Below, in pieces: positions 54,209 to 64,000 of a stretch of 64,000 bases of DNA. Each line of letters starts with the position of its first letter. The stretch's first letter is position 1. The stretch comes from Ilyonectria destructans. Lineage: Eukaryota; Ascomycota; Sordariomycetes; Hypocreales; Nectriaceae. Under the pieces are notes generated by a model. It searched no databases. It had not been told where the DNA came from and saw nothing but the letters and a program-made list of their open reading frames with translations. Made by a program: the position numbers and the translations under genes. The stretch lies in the NCBI GenBank assembly GCA_020740775.1, contig JAHEWK010000020.1:496001-560000 (forward strand). The letters are read 5' to 3'.

Positions 54209-56556
54209 ATGACCCAACCGTCAATTAAAGCAGTTACGTCCTTTCCTGAGGATTGCCTTTCTCCAGAATGCGATTATGAATCGCGTGATGCCCTATTCCA
54301 GGCTATTAATATATAGGCGGCACTCAGAGGATACGCATTTACAATTGGGAGATCTTCGCGCTTAACTAGCGGCAGGCAGATTGTTATATACGCATATAAT
54401 AGATGGTGCCGTCCTTCTAGTGCCTTAAGGGATTGCCAGCGTAAGACTACTACCCGAGGCACCAACTGTCCGTTCTCTATTATCGCCAAGGAATCACTAA
54501 ATAAGACTACTTAGTCCTTAAGGTATCGCCCGGATATACGATTTGCCTTATATAACCACGAGCCAAACCAGGATCTATCTGCTCATCCAGTACACCGGAA
54601 ACTATCTAGTGAGGAGAAGTCTACAGTTACGAGCCTTATAAATGCCGGGGTTCCTCCTAAGGATATCAGGACCTATATCCGTCAGAACTCCGATTCAATT
54701 GCAACTCAGCAAGATATCTACAATCGTATTGCAGATAGCAAACGGGATCTCTGCGAAGGCCAGAGTACTATCCATGCCCTAGCTAACCAGCTAGATAAGG
54801 AAGGGTTCTGGAACCAGATGCAGCTTGATCTAGATGGCCGGGTAACAGCAGTCTTATTCGCTCATCCCGACTCATTGGCATACCTTCAGGCTTACCCAGA
54901 TCTGCTCTTCTTGGACTGCACATACAAGACGAACAAATACGGGATGCTGCTCCTCGATATGATCGGTGTTGATGCCTGCCAGCGATCCTTCTGTATCGCC
55001 TTTGCATTCTTGAGCGGCGAGACTGAGGAGGACTATATCTGGGCCCTGGACCGGCTCAGGTCTATATATGAGCTCTGCGGCACAAGACTTCCATCTGTTA
55101 TCCTAACAGATCGCTGTATAGCTTGTATGAATGCTGTATCTTGCTGCTTTCCATCTGCAATCTCGCTCCTATGCCTCTGGTATGCCAATAAGGCAGTTCT
55201 TCGCTACTGCCAGCCAACCTTTGTACGCTACCAGCAAGAATCAGAGGCCTACCAATAAGGCCTTAATGATTGGAATGAGTTTTTTAGTTATTGGCATTCA
55301 ATTATGAGATTAATAGACGAGGAAACCTTCGATCAGCGCGTTAAAGAGCTTGAAAAGCGCTACCTACCGCAATATCTCGAAGAGGTTGGTTATATTAAGA
55401 CCAATTGGCTTAATCTTTATAAGGAAAAGCTTATTAAGGCTTGGGTTAATCAGCACGCCCATTTTGGCAATGTGGTTACCTTATAGGTTAAGGGTATCCA
55501 CAGGCTGCTGAAGAGCCATCTCAAGACATCTACGCTAGATCTCTTTGAGGCTTGGAGGGCTATGAAGAATGCACTGCTCAATCAGCTAGCTGAGCTACAA
55601 TATAACCAAGCTAAGCAGCAAATACGGATACCAGTTGAGCTCTCCGGGTCACTATACAGTGCTATACGTGGCTGGATATCTCATGAGGCTTTACGGAAGG
55701 TCGAAGAACAGCGAAAGCGGCTCTTAGAAGGAGACCTATCTAGCTGTACCGGATCTTTCTCTCGGTCTCAAGGGCTCCCTTGCGCTCATACACTCAAGGA
55801 TCTACAAGCATAAGGTCAACCCCTTCGCCTGGAGTATTTCCACACAAAATAGCACCTGAACTGCAGTGGCACTCATCAGTTGCTGCTAGAGCCTTATTAT
55901 CGATCTAATTGGATAACTACTGGCTCAACTAGACCCAAATTAAGCACTCGGCGGGAGCCTAATGCATTTAAAGCAGTTAAGGCAGCAATACGGACAAGAG
56001 CACAGCCTAAATACAGCAAATGCCACACACTAGGTCATACAATAGCTTCAAAGTTATGCCCTTTGCGGCACGCAGAGCTTTTGCAACGGGCAGCAATAGC
56101 GGCGCCGGCAACAACAGAGGCACCGGCAGCAATAGCCATTCCGCTAACAATAGCCGTTACATCAACAACGGCGCCGGCAGCAGCAGAAGCACCGGGAGCA
56201 GCAGAGGCACCGGCAGCAGCAGCAGCGCTGGTACTGCGGTATAATAACCTACGGGCTATCTATCAGAGATATACTACAGCAAGAGAAGCTTGGTATAGAG
56301 CGCAGCCTCGCGGCAGCATCAAGATTAACCAGCAGTATCGGAAGGCGATGGGTCTGCCTTTACGATATAGCAAAGCTGACTACAACTGGTGCCTCGACTG
56401 GAAGCAAATGACCAAGCGCTGTATAACGCCAATAGGCTCTCGGGAATGGATTAAAGAGGAGATGATAGCCTATATTGACTGGGATAAATTAGAGAACGAC
56501 TGTCTTAACGCCCAGGTAGCTGATAAGATAGTAGTACAACCCTTTTCGAGCAGATG
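54209..56556 (+). pseudogene. MULE3 transposase, decayed
   Basis: ATG 54209 starts MTQPSIKAVTSFPEDCLSPE, collinear with the MULE1 transposase. Stops appear early (at a Trp position in INI-stop-AALRGYAF, near 54314) and later (near 54510, 55257 and 55485). Long intact pieces remain: 54818-55258 with FLDCTYKTNKYGMLLLDMIG and VILTDRCIACMNAV (catalytic Asps), 55562-55813 with QGLPCAHTL (SWIM), and 55880-56557 with a zinc knuckle and an expanded Ala/Pro/Thr repeat (about 56090-56225). Several stops are TGG-to-TAG changes. It is non-functional. Confidence 0.9.
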
Positions 56557-56681
56557 AGGGACGGGCGAGATCTGGAGAGTATGTGAGAAGGATATCGAGG
56601 AGCAGCAGGTATTGTATTCAGTCATATAGCCATATCTCCTTTGTAGTTGTATTGTTGAATTGGAATTCGTTATGCCTACAT

Positions 56682-57943
56682 TTGATTTGATTTGATTTTA
56701 TTCCGCCCGGGGGGACACACCCCATAGGATGGATGGATTTTATTTCGCCCGGGGGGACACACCCCAGAGGGCCTTTGCGCTAAGCTATTTTCGTTTCGTA
56801 CGGTTCTTCCATAATCACCCGAAGCCCCACAATTTCACTTTACTGACTGTTCCAATCTGATGTATATGCAGTGACAGGCCTGCTTGAAGGCCAATTTCTC
56901 CAAGTGTTCAGCATCCTATCCTCAGCAGCTGAAGCACGGTCTGCCAAAATGAGACTGTATGATGTTAGTAGGATTCAATCTGAATAGTTAGTGTGCCTGA
57001 GGCTTCTGGTCCATGTCAAGCCTCCCCGTTGCAATGGCAAATTTGATCGTCGCCCGTACTGCCCGCATGTCTGGCGCCCATTTGTCACCGTCAGACGCCG
57101 CCTTTCCTCCCAGGAAGTATGATAGGTTTCCCATCTTTGTCTGTGAGCATCGCAGCATGCCTTCTCGTTGCGCGGTCCATTTTGTGCAGCGGAATAGGAA
57201 GTGTTCCACTGTCTCTGATGCTTGCCCGCATTCGCAAGTGTCCGATTCCATTGCTCCTATCTTGCACAGAAAGCTGTTAAGTCTCGCCATTCCGGTGCGG
57301 AGCTGCGACAGTACGTCTGCTTCCTTCCTCTTCAGCGGGTCATATAGAGTACGGGTATGCTTGCTTGGCAGTGCCGTGTCTATCTGCTTCGAGTATTTCC
57401 CGACTCTTTCTGGTAGTGTTCTTGTTTGCCGCTGCTTGGTTATCGCTAGTCTTATCCTTGTGGATCTTGCTAGATGTGGTGGCACGTCTGGTCTGCATTC
57501 TCCTTCTGTGGCCTTCCGCGCTGCTGCTTTGGCTTTTGTTCCCAGCGCGAAATCCTCTTCTCCTGCTGGAACCCACAACATCCGGAGAGAGTGGCCCTCG
57601 TCTTCGAGACGCTTGATATGGTCGTATATTTGCCGTATGATCTGTTGGCCGGATTGTTGTCGTGGCCGCCGTATGACTTCTAGTGCGGAGCGGCTGCTCG
57701 TCATGACAGTCATATCCCGCCGGCAGAGTCCAGACGGCATACATCTCAATACCATCTCTATAGCTCCCAGCTCGGCGATGTATAGGTTCAGCTCCTCCGT
57801 CAATCCGAGAGTGATGGAGTAGCTGGCCACTACCTCGTCATCGTTATTGATCGCCGTGTCTCGTACGACACCTCCCATGCCTACCATGCCCCTTCTCTGC
57901 GAGGAGCAGGTGGCAAACACCCCATAGGGCCATTGCGCTAAGC
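56682..57943 (-). mobile_element. 5'-truncated LINE with 11-bp target duplication
   Basis: TATGCCTACAT flanks the segment (56671-56681 and 57944-57954). In minus orientation the element ends with a (AAATC)n-like tail directly against the duplication, typical of target-primed reverse transcription. The 3' untranslated region contains two tandem copies of a ~45-bp unit with CGCCCGGGGGGACACACCCC. The very 5' end repeats a 3'-region-like sequence (GGGCCATTGCGCTAAGC). Only the last part of ORF2 is present. Confidence 0.82.
56988..57943 (-). pseudogene. LINE ORF2 C-terminal part (RNase H and Cys/His domain)
   Basis: The frame is open down to the stop at 56988. It starts inside an RNase H domain (GMVGMGGVVRDT, then ELGAIEMVLR and SSRSALEVIRR). 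It continues with WVPAGEE and a basic region, and ends in the Cys/His segment of Tad/I-type LINEs (LNSFLCKIGAMESDTCECGQ, then VEHFLFRCTKW). Endonuclease and reverse transcriptase are missing through 5' truncation, so it cannot move. Confidence 0.85.
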
Positions 57944-57974
57944 TATGCCTACATGGCCTACTGGGCACCTGTTG

Positions 57975-58052
57975 CAATTGAAGGCTTACATAATACTCAC
58001 GCCTACGCGTGACCACGTAAAATCGCGCCTAGGCGTGAACCTATGGGGCGCC
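57975..58052 (-). repeat. MULE3 right terminal inverted repeat
   Basis: This is the mate of 48670-48747 with two substitutions. It ends one base before the 9-bp target duplication of MULE2. Confidence 0.85.
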
Positions 58053-58061
58053 GGCCTGTGA

Positions 58062-58166
58062 GGCCATCCTTACCTGCACCGGGTCCGGTGCATCTAAGGC
58101 CACGTGACCCCGTGCACCGGGCCCGGTGCACGTAAGGATCCGATATGTAAGCTTGATCTCGAGCGC
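58062..58166 (+). repeat. MULE2 left terminal inverted repeat
   Basis: The iterons GCACCGGGTCCGGTGC and GCACCGGGCCCGGTGC are separated by CTAAGGCCACGTGAC. The spacer is nearly that of MULE1, and the iteron arms differ. Confidence 0.93.
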
Positions 58167-58264
58167 TTTGGTGAGGGATAAAATACTGCAAATTGGCACC
58201 CAATTCAACAGTTATCAGGCTTCTATGGTATCAATTCAACTTGCTGCGCCTTTCTTCTGCTACA

Positions 58265-60769
58265 ATGGATCCAATTGCCGTTCCCCGTCGCTTCCCTGAC
58301 GATGTTCTTCCTCCTGAAGGCGAGTTCAACTCACGGGAGGAACTACGTCAAGCAATCAATGACTGGGCAGCGCCACGAGGTTATGCCTTTGTAATTGGAA
58401 AGTCTAGGAAGTCTAAGAACGGAAGATGTGATGTTATCTTCAACTGTGACCGTGGAGCAGGGCGCACCCCTTTGATCTCGGATATAGCGAATCGGCAACG
58501 TCAGATGGTCATACGCCGTACCGGATGCCTCTTCTCTGTAACAGCAAAGGAAAGCCCATGTAAGACTAAATGGAGTCTGAGGCATCGTTCCGGCGCTGGG
58601 TTCAGTCAACACAATCATAAGCCAAGCAGGAATCAAGATGCACATCCAGAGCATCGTCAGCTATCAAGCTCAGAGGAGAAAACAGTCTAATAACTCACCA
58701 ATGCCGGCATTACACCAAAGGAGGTTAGATCCTTCTTACGTTTGACAACGGATATACTTGCTATACAGTCAGATATCTACAACTACATTACATACGGCAA
58801 ACGGAAGCTTGCTGAAGGTCAAAGCAACATACATACCCTTGCCAATCAGCTCAAGAGTAAGGGCTTCTAGAGTCAAATTCACCTCGACAAGGATAACAGA
58901 GTTGTAGCTGTATTATTCGCACATCCGAAGTCATTAGCATACCTCATATTATATCCCGAAGTGCTTATATTAGACTGTACATACAAGACCAATAAGTACA
59001 GGATGCCCCTTCTTAATATAGTTGGTATAGATGCTTATCAGCGGTCTTTTTGTATTGTATTTGCATTCCTCAGTGGCGAGGAAGAAGATAACTTTACGTA
59101 GGCTCTTGTACAGTTACGGTGTATATATAAGCTTTATAGAGCAGCCCTTCCATCTGTAATACTTACAGATTGCTATCTTGCTTATATAAATGCTCTTTCC
59201 TCTCCCTCTTGTTTCCCTGAGTCAACCTTAATGTTATACTTATGGTATATCAATAAGGCAGTCTAAAGCTATTATTCACCTGCATTTCGTTAAAAGGATA
59301 ATAAGTCTCAAGGAGATAAAGAGTGGAAGGAATTCTATGGCTTTTAGCATAAAATTGTAGCCTCACCAATAGAAGACATCTACGATAAGAGACTTAAGAG
59401 GTTTAAGGAGCGTTATATCTCTGAGCATATCAACGAAGTGGGTTACATTATAGATACCTGGCTAGATCTCTACAAACAGAGGTTTGTTAAGGCGTGGGTT
59501 AATTAATATCTTCACTTTGAGTAATATATTACATCCCGAGGCGAGGGCATTCATCAGCTTGTTAAGTCTTACTTGAAAAACTCACAAGCAGACCTCTTTG
59601 GGGCCTGGAGGATTATCAAGCTTGTGATATCAAATCAGCTTGCTGAAGTTAAGGCAAATCAATCCAGACAGCATATCACTACACCTCTTCGACTATCCGG
59701 CGTATTGTACGGCAATATATATAGTTGGATCTCACATCAAGCCCTACACAAGATTGATACTCAACGGGAACAACTATTAAAAGAATATCCTGCATATACT
59801 GAGGTCTTTACTAAGACTCTCGGTCTGCCTTGTGCATATATCCTTTATTATTTACTGATGTAAAATGAGCCCCTTCAACTACATTACTTTCATTTATATT
59901 GGTATTTCCAACGTATAGGAACCCCCCAGCTTATTATTGAGCCTTATTAGCAGTTTGATTGTCTAGTAGCTAGATCAATACTGCCACCAATAAGTACACA
60001 ATGTGAGCCCTGTGCATTTGAACTTGTTGAGAAGGTATTACAACTAAAAGCTCTGCCAATATGTTCGAGATGTCATGAGAAAGGCCACATAATGAGGTCT
60101 AAAGTATGCCCCTTACGCTATGAACATCTATTGCAAGCTCCCACCCAGACTACTATGATAACGCATACAACAACACACATATCTTCTCGCTCTGTAACCC
60201 GCTTACTATCCCTATCATCCCCAGCAGGATCCTCTACAATATCTGAGACTGTAGCCTATATAATAACATATACAATAATGTATACGACAACTTATACGAT
60301 ACCCTCTTCAGTAGCTAGACCAGCAACTGTCATGACAGCAAATGCATCAGCAGTGCCTGCATTACGAGCTGATGACCCCTGTGCTATCTTCCAACGATAT
60401 AAAGAAGCACGAGAGGCCTGGTTTACTATATTGCATCGTGGAGCCTACAAGACTAATTAATAGTACCGGAAGGCTATGGGGCTGCCTCTACGTTACAGCA
60501 AAGCAGAATATGACTGGTGCCTTAACTTCAAGCAAATGGGGAGTTGTTGTAGGGTGGGAAATAGCATTAGAGACTGGACTAAGGAGGAGATGATGAGTTA
60601 TCTTGATTGGGATAAAGCTGAGAATGAGAGGGTTGAACGAGATGTAGGGATAGAGATGGCAGAGCAGCTATTCTCAGGGCGGCGAGGCATGCGAGATATT
60701 TGGGATGCAGCTGAGAGAGATCTTCAGGTACAGGAGAGATTTTGTGGCGATGAGAATCCCCCCTGCTGA
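58265..60769 (+). pseudogene. MULE2 transposase, decayed
   Basis: It is collinear with the MULE1 transposase from MDPIAVPRRFPDD to the final DENPP, with nearly the same length and few indels. It has at least ten in-frame stops (first at 58688). Examples: TTC-TAG at 58870 where MULE1 has TGG, TTAATTAATATC near 59505 where MULE1 has CAATAC, and TAATAG near 60460 where MULE1 has CAGCAA. Most are C-to-T changes in CpA on one or the other strand. The FAR1-like, DDE, SWIM and zinc-knuckle (CSRCHEKGHIMRSKVC) regions are still recognisable. Confidence 0.92.
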
Positions 60770-60992
60770 TAGTTTGAATAGTAATAGGAAATATAATTGG
60801 TATATATTATTTGAAAGAGAAAGAAAAGGAGAATCTCCGAGTATAGGTATGGTGATCCAATGGCTTAATTTGATAGAGCTGTAGCCGAGTTTTAATGCAG
60901 GGTTAAGCAGGCTTGGTAGCTACCTACAAAACAACTAGAGATATTGTAAAAATAATATGATGACAGTAGATTTATTGAACTATTCAATGATA

Positions 60993-61622
60993 TTACTGGG
61001 TTCCCTGCCACATCCACTGAATATATCTATTTGGATCAATGTTCCAAATATGAATCCCTGATCCCTCTATTGCCCGGAGAGTTAATAAGTTCGAGGTTAT
61101 CCCCACAGCAGCTGTTGGCTATATAGTACCTGGGACTGTAATGTTCATATTGCGATATATGTCATCAAGAGTCTGCAAGCGATTTTGAGTCCACATAGGA
61201 ATTACATCAGGATGAATATAATGCTGCCGGTCATAAACAACATTATTAAGATACCCAATATGCCACTCTCCCCTGACCTGATGTCCAAATGGCAGTGCCT
61301 CTGTAATAACAGGCAGCCCTTAGGGAGGGTATCAAGTAGCTTGAGCTCTTACAAGTGCCTGGGGGTCTGCATAGAGCACAGTAGGAGAGGTTGGGTCTGT
61401 TGGCAAGGTTATAGCAGACCTCCAAAACTCAATAGGGAAGGGAGCTATTGATGTATAAGGGAGGAAGGCCGGTAACTACTCTTGTTGATTATTGGCAATA
61501 GGCCGTAGGATAAACTGGTTGTTGTTGTTTATTGGGAAAGGCCCTGCTGGTGTTGCTGTGTTATCCATCCAGATGGGGATGTCTGGAGCGTTCTGACGCT
61601 GGCTTTAGTTGCGGTTGTACAT
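60993..61622 (-). pseudogene. MULE2 accessory gene, decayed
   Basis: From ATG 61622 to TAA 60993 it is 630 bp, exactly the length of the MULE1 gene at 6436-7065. It begins MYNRN and then has TAA where MULE1 has CAA. The end reads WQGTQ as in MULE1. It is collinear through the aromatic C-terminal half. The equal length shows that only point changes have accumulated. Confidence 0.85.
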
Positions 61623-62033
61623 CTTTTCAATGGTGCTTAATGTAGTAAGAGAGAGCTTATTCTAGAAGGGAAAGCCCTGCTTTATATATTGCCTGCATTG
61701 AAATGATTCACTTACATCACGATAGCTGTGATGTTGTCACCAGGTATTATGTGTGATTTACGGCCTCGGGCAGACTGGTACATTGGCAATAGATGATATA
61801 TTGTACATTGAAGCGCTGTATGTACATCACATTATTGTGGTGCCTCAATTGCGTGAATGAATGCTGTTTCCGTAGATAGAAGAGAGACATCTGTTGAAGG
61901 AAGCCCACGGTCACCTACGGCGGCTGTGGCCTCAAGCAGCTGGGACCTCATGCAGGCTCTAATTCCCTCGCCTAGCTAGCTAGTGATAGTCATCACAATA
62001 CGCACATCTTTGACCTCTTGACAATATCTCAAG

Positions 62034-62138
62034 GCGCTCGAGATCGAGCTTACATATCGGATCCTTACGTGCACCGGGCCCGGTGCACGGGGTCACGTGG
62101 CCTTAGATGCACCGGACCCGGTGCAGGTAAGGATGGCC
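62034..62138 (-). repeat. MULE2 right terminal inverted repeat
   Basis: This is the mate of 58062-58166 with one difference noted (CTCGATC versus CTTGATC). Confidence 0.93.
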
Positions 62139-62147
62139 GGCCTGTGA

Positions 62148-63938
62148 CTGTACGGACCTGTGCGCCTAGATGGCGCCTGGCGTGGATGGATGGATTATGT
62201 AACGGCCAGCTCCATGGAATGGATGGAAATGGATGCACGGACCATCCATTTCCACGCCGTGGATGCGTGGACGGTGGACGTGGAATGGATCGCCAGCCTG
62301 TGATCGAACACGAGTTCGAATGAAGGAGCCCATGTGCGGGTTGCAAATTTCGTAGGTACTAGGCGAGATGTGCAGGACATCATACGGTGATGCTAGCTAT
62401 TAGCCGTTAGACAGTCTTCTGCACGCCACCTGCCCCCAGGAAAACTAGAGCATCTCACGTTCGCTTCTACGTTGAATACACCCGTCTCCCTCTCTCGCTC
62501 TCTGTTGTCAAGGCTGCGTGGGAACCTGCTCGGCAGCTCGGCCCTCGGTTGAAACGGTTAATGTTGACGGCCGAAAAGTCCATCACCAGCAATATGTTCT
62601 ACCGGGTTTAAGATCGTGCTATATTTTGGGCCCATATCCTCGAATAGCCTGAGTGTTTTACAAGGGTATGCATGGCCAAAAGTTCCCCCGAGCATGCTGG
62701 GATTATACGAGCCACCTCGGCATGTTCGGATGCATCCGATGTAAGAAACTGGAGCCCCTCGATCTGCCTAAGCTATCGGCCACGTTTTATTTCCATACCT
62801 AGAGGTGACTAGACAGCTTATGTTTGTGCGGTGACGGTGGTTCTTTTTTTCCCCTCAGCTGCAAAGACAAATGGATTCGACAATATGGGGCAAGGTCAAG
62901 GGCTTGCGGAAGCAGGTGGAAATACTCTCAATCGGCCATGGCATCGCGAGAAGAATTTTAGTTGCCTCATATGCATTATTACTACTTCAAAATGGCAGAG
63001 AATGTACTCGTGGCTGTCTTCGATTGGGCCGAAGTTCGATACGTCGATACACGCCAGACTGCCAGCGGCATTTGATGCTTTTTGTCGCATAAACTTTATA
63101 AGGCAGACTTCTGGAGATTAGACTGGAACAGCAAGATTGTATCTCCCATTTTACATTAGTAAATAAATAGACATCGGCTGTCAATTGATAAACCGGCGGG
63201 AGGGTGCAAATGCTTCCGCCGGGACCGAAATCGGGACCGAATCTCATTCACCCGAATGCACATGCAAGAGGCGAAAGTTCACTACGACCTTCCTTGTACG
63301 GATGGTCGGGCGACGAGCCGTACTCTATGCAGCTACTACTTGGGAATGACGACAGCAAAGAACATCGCCATTTTCTTATTTTGCTTCTTCTATAGAGAGT
63401 TAAGTAATCTGCTTGCTTCTCTGGGGGCTGAAAACAGGTGATTGAATTCAAAGAGAGGCGTTTGGGAGTATGAAGGCTCAGAAGAAAAGGGCTTCCCCGA
63501 CGGATTTGTGGGTTTCCACACCTCGCCACTGCTAAGGGAGTATCGAGCTAGGCGACAGAAACACTGCAATGCAACCAGCAAGCTGCATCGTTTTAGTGAT
63601 CCAAGGATTCACATCCCAGCGCTGCGAATGCATGCATTGATACGAAATTAGGTTAAGAGCCATGGATATGGACTTTAGGTGTTGTGGCTCGGCCCGTATT
63701 GAAGGGACCTTTGCTGAATCCTCCGGCTCCCTGGGTAAACTCCTGGCACAGAGTTGTAACTGGGCTACAGCCATCGACTCAACAGGCAGCGTGTCTGGCT
63801 TTGAAAGGGGTATAAAACCTCAGGAGTTGTTCGTCTTCCATGAAAATCAAGTCAGCAATCTTGCACCACAAGTCTACATTCAACTCCACATCACTACCAG
63901 AAAAACGCCACATCATCCAAACGGATTTCCTATACATC
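62148..63938. other. Intergenic, nothing recognised
   Basis: ATGGATGG-type low-complexity DNA occurs at 62190-62290. Overlapping short frames (for example 62831-63121 +) show no family. The last 150 bp hold the promoter and leader of the next gene. Confidence 0.45.
63811..63817 (+). promoter_or_regulatory. TATA box of the terminal secreted-protein gene
   Basis: TATAAAA lies 122 bp before the ATG at 63939, a usual spacing for a fungal gene with a leader of about 90 bases. Confidence 0.6.
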
Positions 63939-64000
63939 ATGAAGGCTGCCTTTTTCGCCACTTTTCTCTTGGCCTTTGGCGTTTCCGCCATGCCCGAGCC
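63939..64000 (+). CDS. Start of a small secreted protein gene, cut by the window edge
   Basis: ATG 63939 begins MKAAFFATFLLAFGVSAMPE, a clear signal peptide with a predicted cut after VSA. A TATA box and a C/A-rich leader precede it (ACTCCACATCACTACC...). The mature protein lies outside the window, so its function cannot be told. A small secreted effector-like protein or enzyme is possible. Confidence 0.7.
   Translation, partial: MKAAFFATFLLAFGVSAMPE

Larger units (their letters stand above)
48670..58052 (+). mobile_element. MULE3, decayed and interrupted by two retroelements
   Basis: Inverted repeats of 78 bp (48670-48747 and 57975-58052) match at 76 positions and bracket 9.4 kb. Inside, in order, are about 370 bp of MULE DNA, a copia element (49126-54189), a decayed MULE transposase in plus orientation (54209-56556), a truncated LINE (56682-57943) and the right terminal repeat. 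Without the insertions the element is about 3.0 kb. No target duplication is found (CCAAGATGC left, GGCCTGTGA right). The accessory gene seen in MULE1 and MULE2 is absent here. The terminal repeats start GGCGCCCCATAGG, comparable to GGCGACCCATACC in MULE1. Confidence 0.8.
58062..62138 (+). mobile_element. MULE2, complete but decayed, with 9-bp target duplication
   Basis: The 4077-bp element is flanked by GGCCTGTGA on both sides (58053-58061 and 62139-62147). Terminal repeats are 105 bp. It has the same gene order as MULE1, in opposite orientation: transposase plus, accessory gene minus, tail to tail. Both genes keep their length but hold many stops. The left duplication directly follows the last base of MULE3, so MULE2 inserted 9 bp from the end of MULE3. 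Confidence 0.94.

Overview
The window is nuclear DNA of a filamentous ascomycete (Pezizomycotina). The evidence is short introns (53-96 bp) with fungal splice sites, secreted esterase, P450, HNH_2 and carotenoid-oxygenase genes typical of such fungi, and a fungal mix of transposons (Fot1/pogo, MULE, hAT, piggyBac, Crypton, copia, LINE). I cannot name a species. The region is a transposon-rich accessory island: about half of it is mobile DNA, and isolated host genes sit between nested insertions.

Layout. 0-3 kb: two poorly supported host ORFs. 3.1-5.0 kb: a nearly intact Fot1/pogo element with one stop in its transposase. 5.2-10.0 kb: a small inverted-repeat element that abuts an apparently intact 4.2-kb Mutator-like element (MULE1), which carries a transposase and a second convergent gene. 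12.3-13.3 kb: a 961-bp non-autonomous MULE with an 8-bp target duplication. 13.6-18.3 kb: a secreted carboxylesterase, pogo and piggyBac relics, and a secreted beta-propeller protein. 18.3-21.4 kb: gene fragments, microsatellites, and a solo LTR nested in an inverted-repeat element. 21.9-23.5 kb: carotenoid oxygenase. 23.6-30.3 kb: a truncated MULE, a truncated hAT transposase and an intact five-exon Crypton recombinase gene. 30.4-44.1 kb: an unknown gene, a small TA-flanked MITE, a P450, a second truncated P450 on the opposite strand, a two-exon HNH nuclease gene and two decayed genes. 46.5-48.0 kb: one long frame broken by a single stop. 48.7-58.05 kb: MULE3, a decayed element opened by a very young copia retrotransposon and by a 5'-truncated LINE. 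58.06-62.14 kb: MULE2, a decayed relative of MULE1 with a perfect 9-bp target duplication, lying directly against the end of MULE3. The last bases hold the start of a small secreted-protein gene.

The strongest theme is the structure of the MULE ends. Each terminal repeat contains two or three copies of a short motif. Between related elements all copies of that motif change together while the spacers stay the same. This looks like coordinated change of transposase-binding iterons. MULE1 and MULE2 also share a second 630-bp gene of unknown function, convergent with the transposase and exactly equal in length in both copies. MULE2 and MULE3 carry many CAA/CAG-to-stop and TGG-to-TAG changes, as expected from repeat-induced point mutation or similar C-to-T decay. 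MULE1, the Crypton and the copia element look recent.
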